From the NCBI GenBank assembly GCA_005406025.1, contig BGZK01001248.1:118559-182558 (forward strand): DNA of 64,000 bases. The letters run 5' to 3'. This document shows positions 43,550-53,388 of the stretch, piece by piece. Source of the stretch: Eumeta japonica (taxonomy: Eukaryota > Arthropoda > Insecta > Lepidoptera > Psychidae). The stretch's first letter is position 1. The number at the start of each line of letters is the position of its first letter. Below the pieces are notes generated by a model, which was not told the origin of the DNA, made no database searches, and saw only the letters and a list, made by a program, of their open reading frames with translations. Both the position numbers and the translations under genes were made by a program.

Positions 43550-44619
43550 CGATCTGTATAAATGGCATTTTGTGTACATACAATTTTGAACAGTAACGGG
43601 ACATAGTTTCAATATAACAGTTCGTTTTATTTATGCGTAGATCAAGAAATCAAAGTAAACTGTGATTACGTGAGGATATCCTCGCGTCCAAAAGAGCACA
43701 ATGACCAACAATACCATCGTATGGATGACGAATTTGTTACGACGCCCTTAAGGGCATTCAAATTAATTTTGAAAACACATCAGAACGTGGTGGTCAAAAA
43801 TAGTGTAAAGTTGAATTACACTTTTGTACTGTACTAAAAAGCGCGATCATCAGCCTCTTTAGTGGCACAGTACAACGCACAAAACTCTGCCGCTCTGAAT
43901 TGACTGCGAATGATGCAATGCGCAGGTTCAGCGCTCCCCGACCCTACCTTCCTCTCCCCTCGTTCCTATCTTACGCCATTGCTACGCTATCATGACTGAC
44001 TTCACAGAAGTAGTTTCATGTGTTGTGCTGAAGCTTTAAAGGTTAACTGGGCATGTATCTTGATGAATGGGCGATTGATGTATGTAAACATACATCAAAT
44101 AAAAAAAAAGGTGTCGGTGTACCATTTTCAATTTCTTTCGTTTTGGGTTACATATAATAATTTATGTACCAACGCGAATTGTCGATTTGGTGCGTGTTTA
44201 AATGTAAAATAATATTTATTTATTCTGAACTTGTCCAGTGCTCGTTCGAAGTACATTTTTTATCAAGATTCACTTCGTTTTGTTACAGATGCATGCAATG
44301 CATAAATGTGTTTGTATGGACACATGTGGCAGGTTTCCATAATGTAACATTTGGTGCCCGTTTGTTATGCACTATTATTATTATGTTTATTATTTATTGT
44401 ATAACACGTTCCGTGACACACAAAAGCTGTAACAACGACACGGCCAACACTCCGCAAATCCTATTTAATTTTATTTTGATTCCGATTTACACAGTACTTA
44501 AATGTAACTTCAGTGATCAATGTTGGGAAATCAAAGGTCGTAAAACAAATTTGAGAACTGTTTTGCGTGAAGGAAAGATTGTAAATTTAAGACAACATCC
44601 TGTCAGTCATTGACATCAG
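43550..44619. other. Non-coding stretch with a long chance-like frame
   Basis: The 149-codon plus frame at 44,164-44,613 is rich in Phe, Cys, Ile and Tyr as translated AT-rich DNA often is, has no recognised motif, and a run of that length is expected once or so by chance in 64 kb. A CpG-poor GC patch at 43,880-43,990 holds no gene. Confidence 0.4.
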
Positions 44620-44867
44620 TCGGTGAAATCGGCTGTCGATATTATACTTAAATATGTGTCGGAGGGGCGGCGCCTCTTGACTCCCTTGCCGGCGCCCACT
44701 CACGCCCTTAAGAGCAGCCAGTCGACGGCTCGATCGGATAGAGTCGACGAAAGTAAACGGTTTCGATATTATTGGAGTGATACGTTACGAAGTCGGCGGG
44801 CATTCGCGGGTGCGGCCGAGCGCGCGCGCGGCCCGCGACACGCCGCGGCGCGCGCGCGTGTGCGTAG
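44620..44867 (+). other. Candidate first exon in CpG island, plus strand (donor at 44,868)
   Basis: A strongly CpG-rich segment ending TGCGTAG|GTGAGT, a near-ideal donor (44,868-44,873). A matching acceptor, ttctattttcag, ends at 44,964, which would make a 97-bp intron, a common size in insects. The intron carries a (cgcccg)n run. No in-frame ATG-led frame is convincing, so the exon is probably a 5' UTR. The island spans 44,640-44,960 and the long frames on both strands (82 and 98 codons) are GC-driven. Start position is a guess. Confidence 0.35.
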
Positions 44868-44964
44868 GTGAGTGCACGCGGCCACTCGATTTTTGAAATC
44901 GCACACGTGAACGGCGCCGGCCGCGCCCGCGCCCGCGCCCGCGCCGGCGACATTCTATTTTCAG

Positions 44965-45480
44965 GCGTATTTCGTAAAATAAGCCTACCCTTAGGAGCGT
45001 TCACTTGTTCACTGCGCGATTACGCGCATATATATCCTGAGGAATCCATGGCGGTTTTATGAATTCGAAAGTAACTCCGTCCGTCTTCGTCCGGTACGTC
45101 GTTGTGAATCAATTATGATGAAATTTAATATGGAGATAACCCGAACCCTAGGACATGACATTGACTTTTTGCATAGATGTCCGTTAGACTGAGTATCTAC
45201 TTGTAAGTGGTATATAGTTGAAATAACTGTAACAAAATAGAGTACACTGAGAGAATATTCTGTTTCATAAAATAAGCTTCAGCATGTGCACCCCTCCGTC
45301 GGTTTTTTTGTCTTTTTACAACTCTACAACGTTATATCCGTTTTCGGGGAAACTTAGTACTCAATAAAACTCACCGTCTCCTAAAATATTAATCTAATAA
45401 AATAAAGAAAAAAGTTCACTTTAATATAATTATTTTTATTTCATATTTTCCACTACGATTATGTTTTTATTTTGTTTGGT
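44965..45480. other. Possible second exon, then AT-rich non-coding DNA
   Basis: If the 97-bp intron is real, the next exon starts at 44,965. Short ATG frames here close quickly (for example ATG GCG GTT TTA TGA at ~45,049). Beyond 45,100 nothing is recognised. Confidence 0.3.
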
Positions 45481-45735
45481 CACTTTGCTTGGAAAGAGAG
45501 ACGGTAGGTGGAGGAAGACCAAGACTGAGTTAGAGGGGGAGTAGAGATGGAAGTGAAAGAGCGACAGAGAAGACTGATCTAGAGGAGGAATAAAGGTATA
45601 AGTGAGTGACAGGGCGAGGGAAAAGGGAAAGAAAAGGAAAAAAAGCGAGAACCAAAGAAAAGGGATTCAAGTCTGAAATAAGGTCAAGGTCGAGATCAGT
45701 AATAGGATCTGGATCGCGTACCGGATCGAAGTTTT
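45481..45735 (+). repeat. Purine-rich strand-asymmetric tract
   Basis: For about 220 bases the plus strand is dominated by A and G (ggaaagagagacggtaggtg ... gggaaagaaaaggaaaaaaag), ending in a short ggatc/gagatc-rich part. There is no stop-free frame through it. It could come from a decayed (gaga)-type satellite and can form triplex DNA in principle. Confidence 0.7.
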
Positions 45736-45814
45736 AATAAACACCTTCAATCAACATTTGTTATCCACGCGGGCAAAACTCATAAGCCCTTCCAGTCATT
45801 TTATATAGGCGTGT

Positions 45815-46189
45815 TTACAGCCAGCCTGCGTAGGTGGACATTGCCAAAGAAATGTTTAAATTCTGATTCGATTTCGAGTCGTAGTCTAATCGATATTGAA
45901 ACGTTTTCGGTGTCATTTCATTTAAAATGGCGCCCGCTCCGTTCGGATCAAAGGTGACGACGGCGTTCATGCCCCCGCGCAGATTTGGGAAATTCCACGT
46001 CTGGTCGCGCACGCTACGGAGAAATGCCGTATACCAAAACCGAGTACCTGACGGGTGCTGCGCGGGTGTACCAGAAGCGCGTCGATAATTTGATGCGTTT
46101 GAGAATTTAGTGTGAATTGCGGGACAACTGTGACCCAGTACTATTTCATTGAACTGAACATTTACAATTCCGGTGTTATTTGGTGCCAT
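45815..46189 (-). CDS. Orphan 124-codon frame, possibly from a virus or mobile element
   Basis: Minus-strand ATG at 46,189, stop TAA at 45,815-45,817. The frame stays open about 28 codons upstream of the ATG, to a stop near 46,275. Base composition is balanced and the residue use is unlike translated AT-rich DNA: many Asn, Thr, Gly, Pro and aromatic residues, few Lys runs, no Cys cluster after residue ~25, no signal peptide or membrane helix. That composition recalls small beta-rich structural proteins such as capsid subunits, but I can match it to no family, so an endogenised viral or transposon open frame is only a suggestion. A stem-loop at 46,298-46,321 lies ~110 bp upstream. A host origin is not excluded. 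No splice sites flank it. Confidence 0.4.
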   Translation of the reverse strand: MAPNNTGIVNVQFNEIVLGHSCPAIHTKFSNASNYRRASGTPAQHPSGTRFWYTAFLRSVRDQTWNFPNLRGGMNAVVTFDPNGAGAILNEMTPKTFQYRLDYDSKSNQNLNISLAMSTYAGWL

Positions 46190-46297
46190 TCGTTTGGTTC
46201 GATGTGTATAATACTTTTGTAGCAGGCCGTGTGCGTACGGCGTTACGTTGGTTTTGTGTATGCGTTGAGTTTTTAATCACCTCACGCTACCGATCGC

Positions 46298-46321
46298 CCT
46301 CCTACAATCTTTTGTAGGAGG
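46298..46321. repeat. Hairpin, 10-bp arms and 4-nt loop, upstream of the orphan frame
   Basis: cctcctacaa, loop tctt, ttgtaggagg. It lies in a GC-balanced segment (46,190-46,440) that appears to be one unit with the orphan frame, in contrast to AT-rich DNA beyond 46,450. Confidence 0.8.
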
Positions 46322-46449
46322 CCCGCTGTGGGTCGACGTCTGCTAACGACGTGGTTACTGGCGTAATGAATCTGCACCAGACAACTTGACGTGATCACGT
46401 CAGGCTACGTGTCTCGACACGGAGCGGAGATTTTGATGGAAATGCGCAA

Positions 46450-47640
46450 TGATATATAACTTTGAATGTTGATAAAAAAGTTGAAATATAAACATATTAA
46501 AAATAAATTAAAATAAATCACAAAGAGACTTCTATCTTTTGTGAATGATGCTCTCATTGACGAACTGAAATCCAACTTGACTCAAAACTATTCGAAATTA
46601 ATATTTCAGGTTAGTCATTAGATGAATTATATGTGTGAAATAATTCAAATTTTTGAAAATTGATACAAACTCGTGTCCAATAGACGTTGATGAAGAACAA
46701 CAGCTATGAATGACACTGATCGCTGAAGCAGTGAGGTAAAGGGCTCACTCCATGTGATATGAACTCACGGTACTGAAGATCGACTCACATATGGAGTCGG
46801 TCAACAGTATTCGAGGACACCGTCTGTCTGTATGTATTGCAAGCAAAAGCCCACTTTTAGGCTTTTCAACTTCTTTTTTCGCTATCTAGAAACAAATGTG
46901 TATCTTTATGCAAATATTAATTAGTGCGATCAAAAAATTATGTAACACCGAACACGAATATTTTTAGTCTATTTTTGTACTTGCGGCACGCCCGCGTGTA
47001 GTATAACGGGATTTTTTTAAATAACCTTAGAATATCTCACACTTAAAAGAACAACGGATGTTGCAAAAAACTTGTAGTATGTTCCATAAAATTAAAAATT
47101 AGTATGATCTGGTTACAATTCGCTTTTTGGTTTTTATTTTTTTTCTCCCTGTTTGAATAAAATAATAATCTATTATTTTTCTTTTGTAAGAGTTCAATTT
47201 AGGTACATTAATACTATTTTTTATTCGGGACGAAATGGACAAGTTTTTGGTGCATTTTTATTACAGCATTTACAACTTAAATTTGGATGTTGAAAAGTAA
47301 ATAAACAAAAAACGTAAAATAACATTTTTTTGATTTATTTAAAATTGTAAATAATATCGAATTATTATTTTAATTATTATTTTTTTATTGGATTTCGTCA
47401 CTCATCGATAATAATAAACGGAAACAAAAGTAGTAAAAAGTTGTCTTTTATTTATAGATATGACATTCAAAATACCTAAGTATACATAATTTTAAAAATA
47501 ACTAATAATCTCGATAATCATTAGGTTTTAACTAGGGTTATCACGTGATAAATATTAATAACAAATTATCACACCTACAAGCACTGAGAAAGACTCCAAA
47601 TATTTTCAGGATATCCAGTATTATTTGAAGCATTACTCGA
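46450..47640. other. AT-rich non-coding stretch
   Basis: No gene. The less AT-rich part at 46,700-46,860 shows nothing recognisable. Confidence 0.55.
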
Positions 47641-47672
47641 TTAATATTGTGTTATTACTAACACAATATTAA
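47641..47672. repeat. Perfect hairpin, 14-bp arms and 4-nt loop
   Basis: ttaatattgtgtta, loop ttac, taacacaatattaa. Confidence 0.85.
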
Positions 47673-47837
47673 CATCATTCTGTAATGTAATATATATAAG
47701 CTCGTTGATATCGATATTTCGTTAAACGAGACAAAATTTTATGTATATTTTGATTGATACGTAATGAATTGTTACATAATTATATATCTGTTCTCAATTA
47801 TTTACTATTTTAATATAAAGTACTTTTTATAGCATAT

Positions 47838-48120
47838 TAGAGGGGTAAACGAGCAGGCAACTCATGAGAGAGTAGATGATCACCGCCACCCATAGATTCG
47901 CCACGACAGAGGAGCCACCACTGCGTTGCCGGTCTATAGGTGGGCCAGCGGACCTTTCACTCAGGCGACGAAATGTAACAGCGTAAGCTGTCACCCCACG
48001 TTTGTATTCTGCGAGTGTGGTATCTCACCGCTCCTGCCGACTCATATCCGTGCTGCAGCCGAGTTGGCCACAGCACAGGCTCTACTGGAGTAGAGCCACT
48101 TATGCCACAATAGAGCACTT
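47838..48120 (-). mobile_element. Lepidopteran retroposon 3' tail, minus strand
   Basis: On the minus strand: gtagagcctgtgctgtggcc, aactcggctgcagcacggat, atgagtcggcaggagcggtg, then accggcaacgcagtggtggc, then gggtggcggtgatcatctac and a final gctcgtttaccc. This order is characteristic of lepidopteran LINE/SINE 3' ends and matches the tails at 28.7 and 57.2 kb. No coding sequence is attached. Confidence 0.85.
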
Positions 48121-48164
48121 TCATTTCTGATCGATAAGGAAGTCGAGAAAGAACAGGGGCGCCG

Positions 48165-48400
48165 GATCAGCAGTTGAGAGTATTGCGTTCAACACACGAG
48201 TTATGTGCTATGAATCCCGGCTGCAGACGAACTTTTTTATGTCTTTTTAACATAAGTTATATCAAAACACTCGCTCCGTTCCTCGAAGGGTTCGTTGCGC
48301 GTTTGGTCCCGGACGTTGTGAAATGCACCGGGCCGTCGCGGGGGGCTTAAATGCGAGCCCTCGATCGATAACGAAGAGGCTGTGCGACGCTATGCCTTAA
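48165..48400 (+). mobile_element. tRNA-derived SINE, plus strand (degenerate)
   Basis: The tRNA-like head ggggcgccggatcagcagtt ... gctatgaatcccggctgcag is followed by tttggtcccggacgttg and accgggccgtcgcggggggc, matching the order of the 27.6-kb SINE. It begins about 45 bp after the retroposon tail, so the two may be successive insertions. Confidence 0.6.
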
Positions 48401-49109
48401 CGAAAGGGTTACTAAAATTTGATACATAATAAAACTTGAGAAACCTAAATTGCAAACAAAATGGAAGTTTTATTTGATGCTATAATGTTAGTAGTGGCAG
48501 TGCTCTAGCGGCTTTTCTTTTGATATTTGAGGTCATAATTGTCTAGCCGGTAAAAGGTACTATGATACTGCGCGACGCAAATTCCAGAGGCAACCGAAGT
48601 GCAGACGCCCTTAAGCCGCAGGGAACAGTAATATCAAAAGACCTTCGTGCTGCGAGTTACACCTGGACAAGTACAACTTGCGTACATTGTATACACCCAC
48701 GTCTAGATTCCTGGAGATAGAAGAACAGAGACGCATCATCTCCGTCTGTCTGTCGTATACGTCCCTTTCTTCTTTTTAGTTACTACGGCGTAAGTAATTA
48801 GGGGATAATCTAGTCGATAACTCGGCCGTCCACGAGGCCGGAGCTGCATACAGATCGAGCCCTCATGGTCGCCCGCATCACTGTACATATTTTTATACTT
48901 AAATATAGTTATAGAATAACGTCATTTTTTCTGAAGGAGATAGAAGACGTCGAGATGAATCCTATGTGATGATAAAAGGTTAATCCTCATTAATAGTTGT
49001 CGACGGGCAAAGGGCGGGGCGCGTCGATAGTAGAACGATACCTAAGGAAGAAGGGTTCTCGAGTAACCACCAGTGGGCCTAGCGCGACACCCTAAACAAG
49101 AGTCTTTCT
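48401..49109. other. Non-coding stretch
   Basis: Moderate GC, with a CpG-richer patch at 48,800-48,880 and at 49,005-49,030 (gggcaaagggcggggcgcgt). No gene or donor recognised. Confidence 0.45.
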
Positions 49110-49310
49110 ATGGGGTTATATTTTCGCGTCAATATAATGAGCGAAAGGGACAGCCCTATAGAGAAATTTTTGTCTAGGGCGCCATGCCAGGCCGGTAGAA
49201 GACCATGACCGAGTCCCAGCGCGAGGCGGTCTCCCAAAAGGTGGTCTGACGAACTGGCAAAGGTCGTCGACGTACCTCAAAGGTGGGTCAAACTCGTACA
49301 TGGTCAAGAT
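49110..49310 (-). pseudogene. Possible decayed LINE C-terminus
   Basis: Across two frames the minus strand reads R Y V D D L C Q F V, then W E T A S R W D S V M, loosely resembling the 'RWxDDxxxxxGxxWxxxAxDRxxW' block near the C-terminus of RTE-like reverse transcriptases (compare the clearer copy at 54.8 kb). A GAG|GTACGT donor-like site (49,275-49,270) falls inside it and is probably fortuitous. Low confidence. Confidence 0.25.
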
Positions 49311-49429
49311 CTCAGGGGGAGGCTTATGTTCAACGGTAGATATTTAATAGCTGATATGTATACTCACTAATTAATATATTACATATAACATTTTTATATT
49401 ATATAAAATTTATTGAAAAATGAATGCTC
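49311..49429. other. AT-rich spacer
   Basis: No feature recognised. Confidence 0.5.
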
Positions 49430-49860
49430 ATTGAAAACTGTTCCACATATGGGCATCCCAGTCGTTCCACGCATCCGCGACGACGTGCGCCGACCTCAAA
49501 GCCGATGTTACGATTACAAAACCCAACTCCACCGCACAATAAAAGCGATCCGATGAAACACGGCTCACGTATGTGTGCATGTGAATTGAGCAAATAAATA
49601 GTCAACGGAGCGGTTACAATAACTTCGGCGTGACGCACCGGCCGCGGCCCGCGTTCGGCATTCCTTCTGTTCATCATTAAACGTCATTGTCGCCTCTCGT
49701 CGCCGCCGGCCGCCGCTACAAAGATAGTGCACGTCTTGTGAGGAGGCTCTCCCGATTCATGGCGCTTCGATTGGGCGGGTTTTGTCCGCCAGGGGCGCGA
49801 CGGTCGCGTTTCCGCCACGGAAAAACGTCATAATAGTCTTTTTCAGAGACATAAGCAGCT
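49430..49860. promoter_or_regulatory. CpG-island promoter candidate with GC box, CCAAT box and two CRE sites
   Basis: CpG-rich throughout. CCAAT and GC box are fused at ~49,773-49,782 (gattgggcggg), and CRE-like acgtcat occurs at ~49,681 and ~49,827 on either side. Also gtcgccgccggccgccgct at ~49,699. No clear donor follows, so the direction of transcription is open. The 92-codon minus frame (49,399-49,677) has no motif. Confidence 0.45.
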
Positions 49861-50185
49861 ACGAATTTGATTCGTGTACACATCAAAAGTTTAAAAGTAA
49901 ATTTTAGAGTTTATTAGTACGATTATTACAAAAATAAAAAAAAAAAAAAACATGTATTTGTAAATATTTCTGGCCGCTAGTCCAAACACATTTTTTGGAT
50001 ATGACGAACTATTGAATTAATATATTCATCAAAACCTATATAAACACGCCCTCAACTCAGATGTTTGCTGCCACACACAATAAAGATATATTTCACCACA
50101 TTAATAAATATATTTCCTTTGGGAAATTCTCTTTTTGATGCAAAAAAAATATAAGTATACATACATAGATACTATAACGAATGTC
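49861..50185. other. AT-rich non-coding stretch
   Basis: Poly-A run at ~49,936-49,950. Nothing else. Confidence 0.55.
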
Positions 50186-50300
50186 AATGTTTGTGTCTGT
50201 ATGTTCATACACGGCTAAGCGACCAGACCGATTTTGATGAAATTCGAAACAGAAACAGCTTAAAATGAGAGAGAGGAATGATGTAGGTTACTTTTAACCG
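50186..50300 (+). repeat. 'accgattttgatgaaatt' lepidopteran repeat fragment
   Basis: tgtctgtatgttcatacacg, then accagaccgattttgatgaa, then aacagcttaaaatgagagag and gatgtaggttacttttaac. This phrase order is typical of a very common lepidopteran dispersed repeat. Confidence 0.65.
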
Positions 50301-51379
50301 CCACAGAAATGTCATTATTAAGGAAAATATTAAAACTACAATCATCATAGTACTAGACTTGTAGACAATGACCTAACGCTGAGGAATGTCAGCACTATGC
50401 CTAGATCTACCTACACTCCACTTTTACTTTCCTTGTGTGTCACAAAGTTTTGTAGTAGGTAGGTAGATAGGTGCGGTGTAAGGGCGCTGCTATACATAAA
50501 ATTGTCATTAATTCCTTTTTATACTTTGTTAAATGGTATTATTTACTTAAATAAGTACATGGGTCTGATACTCTGCAGAATCTGATATAGTCGTAATAGT
50601 GTGAGGATATGCAACCTTGTTTAGTTAATCATCAACAGTGCAATCTGTTTTTAAGTTTATTTTACAATAACGCATCTAAATTTTCTAATAGTTAAGGTAA
50701 ATATTTCATTAGATATTAAATTATACATTAATTATACATTCCCCTTGATTTAATTCCTTTATATAATCATAATTTTTTTGCAAAAAATTGCAATTTATTT
50801 CATACTAATATAATTGCATTAAATATATTGAAAAAAGAATGCCTGAAAGAATGCCTGTTTCCTTAAAGGAAACCTCAATTTTCCTCCTTTTCCTTAATTC
50901 CTCACAACAATTCCTCAATTTTGAAATATAACGAATTGCTCATTTCTGTGAAACAAATATAGTTTGCACATCAGCAACACGTATTATTTGAGTTTCAAAA
51001 AGGGTCCTGACTTTGTGTGCCCAAGGAGCCAGCCTCTGTGTGCCCAAGGGTCAAAAGTTCAAAAGTAATTGAACTAAGCGAGACGACCTGTTCGAACAAT
51101 AATATATTGCCTGATTTTTCTCACCATATACTCGTAGATAGAATAACAATTTGTCAGTTAGTACTATTATTTGTTGACGACATTGTCATTTCCGATTTGA
51201 AAAGCCTAAAATTTGGGCACATCTTGGTTATCGTATATATTATTTAGTCTCACAGAACAAACAATATGCCTAAAGCCGGCCGGTGCAAATCTTACATGTG
51301 TCTAATTAATTTTATAGGTACTAAGTACCATGTTGATTGTTGTAAAGCAATTATTGTAATATTAGAAAAAAAGTCCTAC
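50301..51379. other. AT-rich non-coding stretch
   Basis: Small duplicated words near 50,842-50,861 (aagaatgcctg twice) and 51,017-51,050 (tgtgtgcccaagg twice). The 76- and 67-codon plus frames show no motif. Confidence 0.5.
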
Positions 51380-51422
51380 TCACATTATCAAATTTGTTTT
51401 CTTCATAAATTTGATAATGTGA
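51380..51422. repeat. Perfect hairpin, 16-bp arms and 11-nt loop
   Basis: tcacattatcaaattt, loop gttttcttcat, aaatttgataatgtga. Confidence 0.85.
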
Positions 51423-51594
51423 ACAATACACACATACATCTCTCTCGCTCTCTTTATATGTGTTTGTGAATGTGAATGCATGTGTGAGTGAAATTTGCAC
51501 GTGCGCGCGTACGTAATTCAGGAAGCCGACACAAGATACCTGTAAAAACCGGAACTCTTAGTATTAATATTTAGAGGTCACGCATCGCGAATTT

Positions 51595-52440
51595 CTATTT
51601 TTAACCAGCTTGAAAAAAAAACAGAAGGTTCTGTGTTCGCCGATAGCTTCGTCAATGGTGGACCGATTTCGATTTTTTTTTTTTGTATGTAAAAAATATA
51701 CTCTCAAGGTAGTTCCATAGTCACCAAGTCAGGATCTGATGATGGGAACCTAGGGAAATCGCGGAATACCTTCAAATAATATAAGCATGTGTAGTGTGCT
51801 TGAACTCTTTTCTTTGTTATTCAAGTATTTGCGTCTGGTAGTTATCATCTCATGCTGCTGAGCTGATGATGTAAGCCACAACACTCCTTAATGTTTGGGA
51901 GGTAGCAAATAATACTGCTATTTGTCCCCAGAAACTACTAAACTAATGGCTATTAGTAAGACCTAGTATATTTAGAATTAAAATTAATCACTTAATAATT
52001 TACCCACATTAACTTTTGGAACAAGACGATCATAGCAGGAGCACAAGAGAATTTGTTAACGACAATAATAGAAATAAGATGAATTTATTTAATGTAGAAG
52101 TAAATGAAAACGTGATCTGCATGAATTATATTAAATAAAATAAGAGTAATTTATATGATCTTCGTAACGATAATTTGGTAGTTGCGCTCCGGCTAGAATG
52201 TAAAGACCCTGGCATGATTACCAGCTAATAAATTTGGGATCGGAACTCCTGTGTCTTTTGCACCGCACAAAAGCGAAGAAGGTGCCTGGCCAATTTCATC
52301 AACCGTGGCTCAGCTCACATGCAAAGGAGTGTAATGAATGACACGATTATGTTTACTCGATCACTAAGAGAAATAAAATTATTTTTATGAAAATAAAAAA
52401 AAAACCGCTATCAAAAACCTATTTAATAACCGTAAACCTG
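51595..52440 (+). repeat. Long lepidopteran repeat ('taaccgacttcaaaaaa' family), copy A
   Basis: Head ttaaccagcttgaaaaaaaa, then gaaggttctgtgttcgccga, tatactctcaaggtagttcc, tcaggatctgatgatgggaa, gcgtctggtagttatcatct and gctgctgagctgatgatgta, ending near aaccgctatcaaaaacctat. The same blocks in the same order form copy B at 60,569-61,340. About 850 bp and AT-rich with no coding frame: a non-autonomous element. Confidence 0.85.
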
Positions 52441-53214
52441 TTAAAACAACTAAGTAGTTGCTTTTAGAGTATATTAACACATTTATTTAAATAAGGTTTT
52501 GACGGGATTTCGTTTGCATCTCTGTAAAAATTATTTTTAAATCGGCCCACGGTTTACGGCTTGCGTCTAATTCTAAGTGGGAGTACTGATATTGTTTTAT
52601 AAAGAGTAAATACTTTAATTTTAACACATAACAAATTTTTATTAAATGTTTAAAAAAAATAAATCAGGAACAATTTATGACCTACGTAATTTTAATAAAA
52701 TATAGACCTAGGCTTGTATATAATTATATAATTATGTATAAACCTAGTTATTAATATCGGTTTTTGTCCCGATTTTTGTTTTTATTCCTTTTCTTTTATT
52801 CCTATTGTCATGGAATTAGTTCTCGACGTACCCGAAGGTCGTGTAGAGCACGAGTGCTGTGATTTTTTAACAACAAACTTTAACTAAGAATTATGTTGAT
52901 ACCTCCAGAAGAGGCTGTGAAGGATGACTTACATTTGCGCAGGCTGCATCATTAGTTATGGGTGCTTTTCAATTCTTCGAGAGCCTTCAAAACAGCTGTT
53001 TTAATCCAGACGGCGGTCGAAGTAGGTCCTTGTAATACGAAATCTCTCCTATCGCGATGTCATCTATCGATTATTGCATTATTAGTCTCCGTTGCTTTTT
53101 CCGAACGAATAATGTGGCATTCCACAAAATAAAAAAAATGATTTTTCGATGTTTCAAATTAATCGCTTTTCGCACTAAAGCAACGAAGGGTCATTACAGC
53201 ACATGTAGATTTGA
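52441..53214. other. Non-coding stretch
   Basis: No supported gene. A donor-like site on the minus strand (aaat|gtaagt, ~52,925) has no convincing exon. Confidence 0.5.
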
Positions 53215-53388
53215 ACGTGTCTATTTTCACCAAAACTACTTCGTGTCAACGCAGTTTGTGCCGTGAGAATAACGTGCGGCGGATGTAAAGGCTGCAATAG
53301 CATCGTTACGCTTCCCTGTATGCACTTGTGCGACCCGTGCAGCACCCCTTCGCATGACGAAGGTCTCCGTAAGATAGGATTGGATTGA
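53215..53388 (+). pseudogene. RING-like cysteine motif fragment
   Basis: A 57-codon frame, open from a stop at 53,212 to TGA 53,386-53,388, contains T C G G C K G C N S I V T L P C M H L C D P C S. This resembles the second half of a C3HC4 RING of IAP type (C-x2-C ... V-x-L-P-C-x-H-L-x-x-x-C-x2-C), but two residues are missing between His and the next Cys and the N-terminal Cys pairs are displaced. Composition is more balanced than its surroundings. It could be a fragment of a transposon-encoded or host RING protein that has decayed, or chance Cys clustering. No splice sites define an exon. Confidence 0.35.

Noticed and set aside
44164..44613. 149-codon plus-strand frame as a gene
   Set aside because: Composition is that of translated AT-rich DNA (Phe, Ile, Tyr, Cys), no motif, no splice or promoter signal; by rough estimate one or two frames of this length are expected by chance in 64 kb.
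44708..45004. 98-codon minus-strand Arg/Ala-rich frame
   Set aside because: It is the reverse of a CpG island with (cgcccg)n; GC-rich DNA has few stops. The plus-strand donor gives a better explanation.
45360..45395. 6-nt minus-strand exon between ttttag and GTGAGT
   Set aside because: Too small to be credible from signals alone.
49270..49301. Start exon ATG with donor GAG|GTACGT
   Set aside because: It falls inside a segment that may be a decayed LINE and has no promoter-like upstream DNA.
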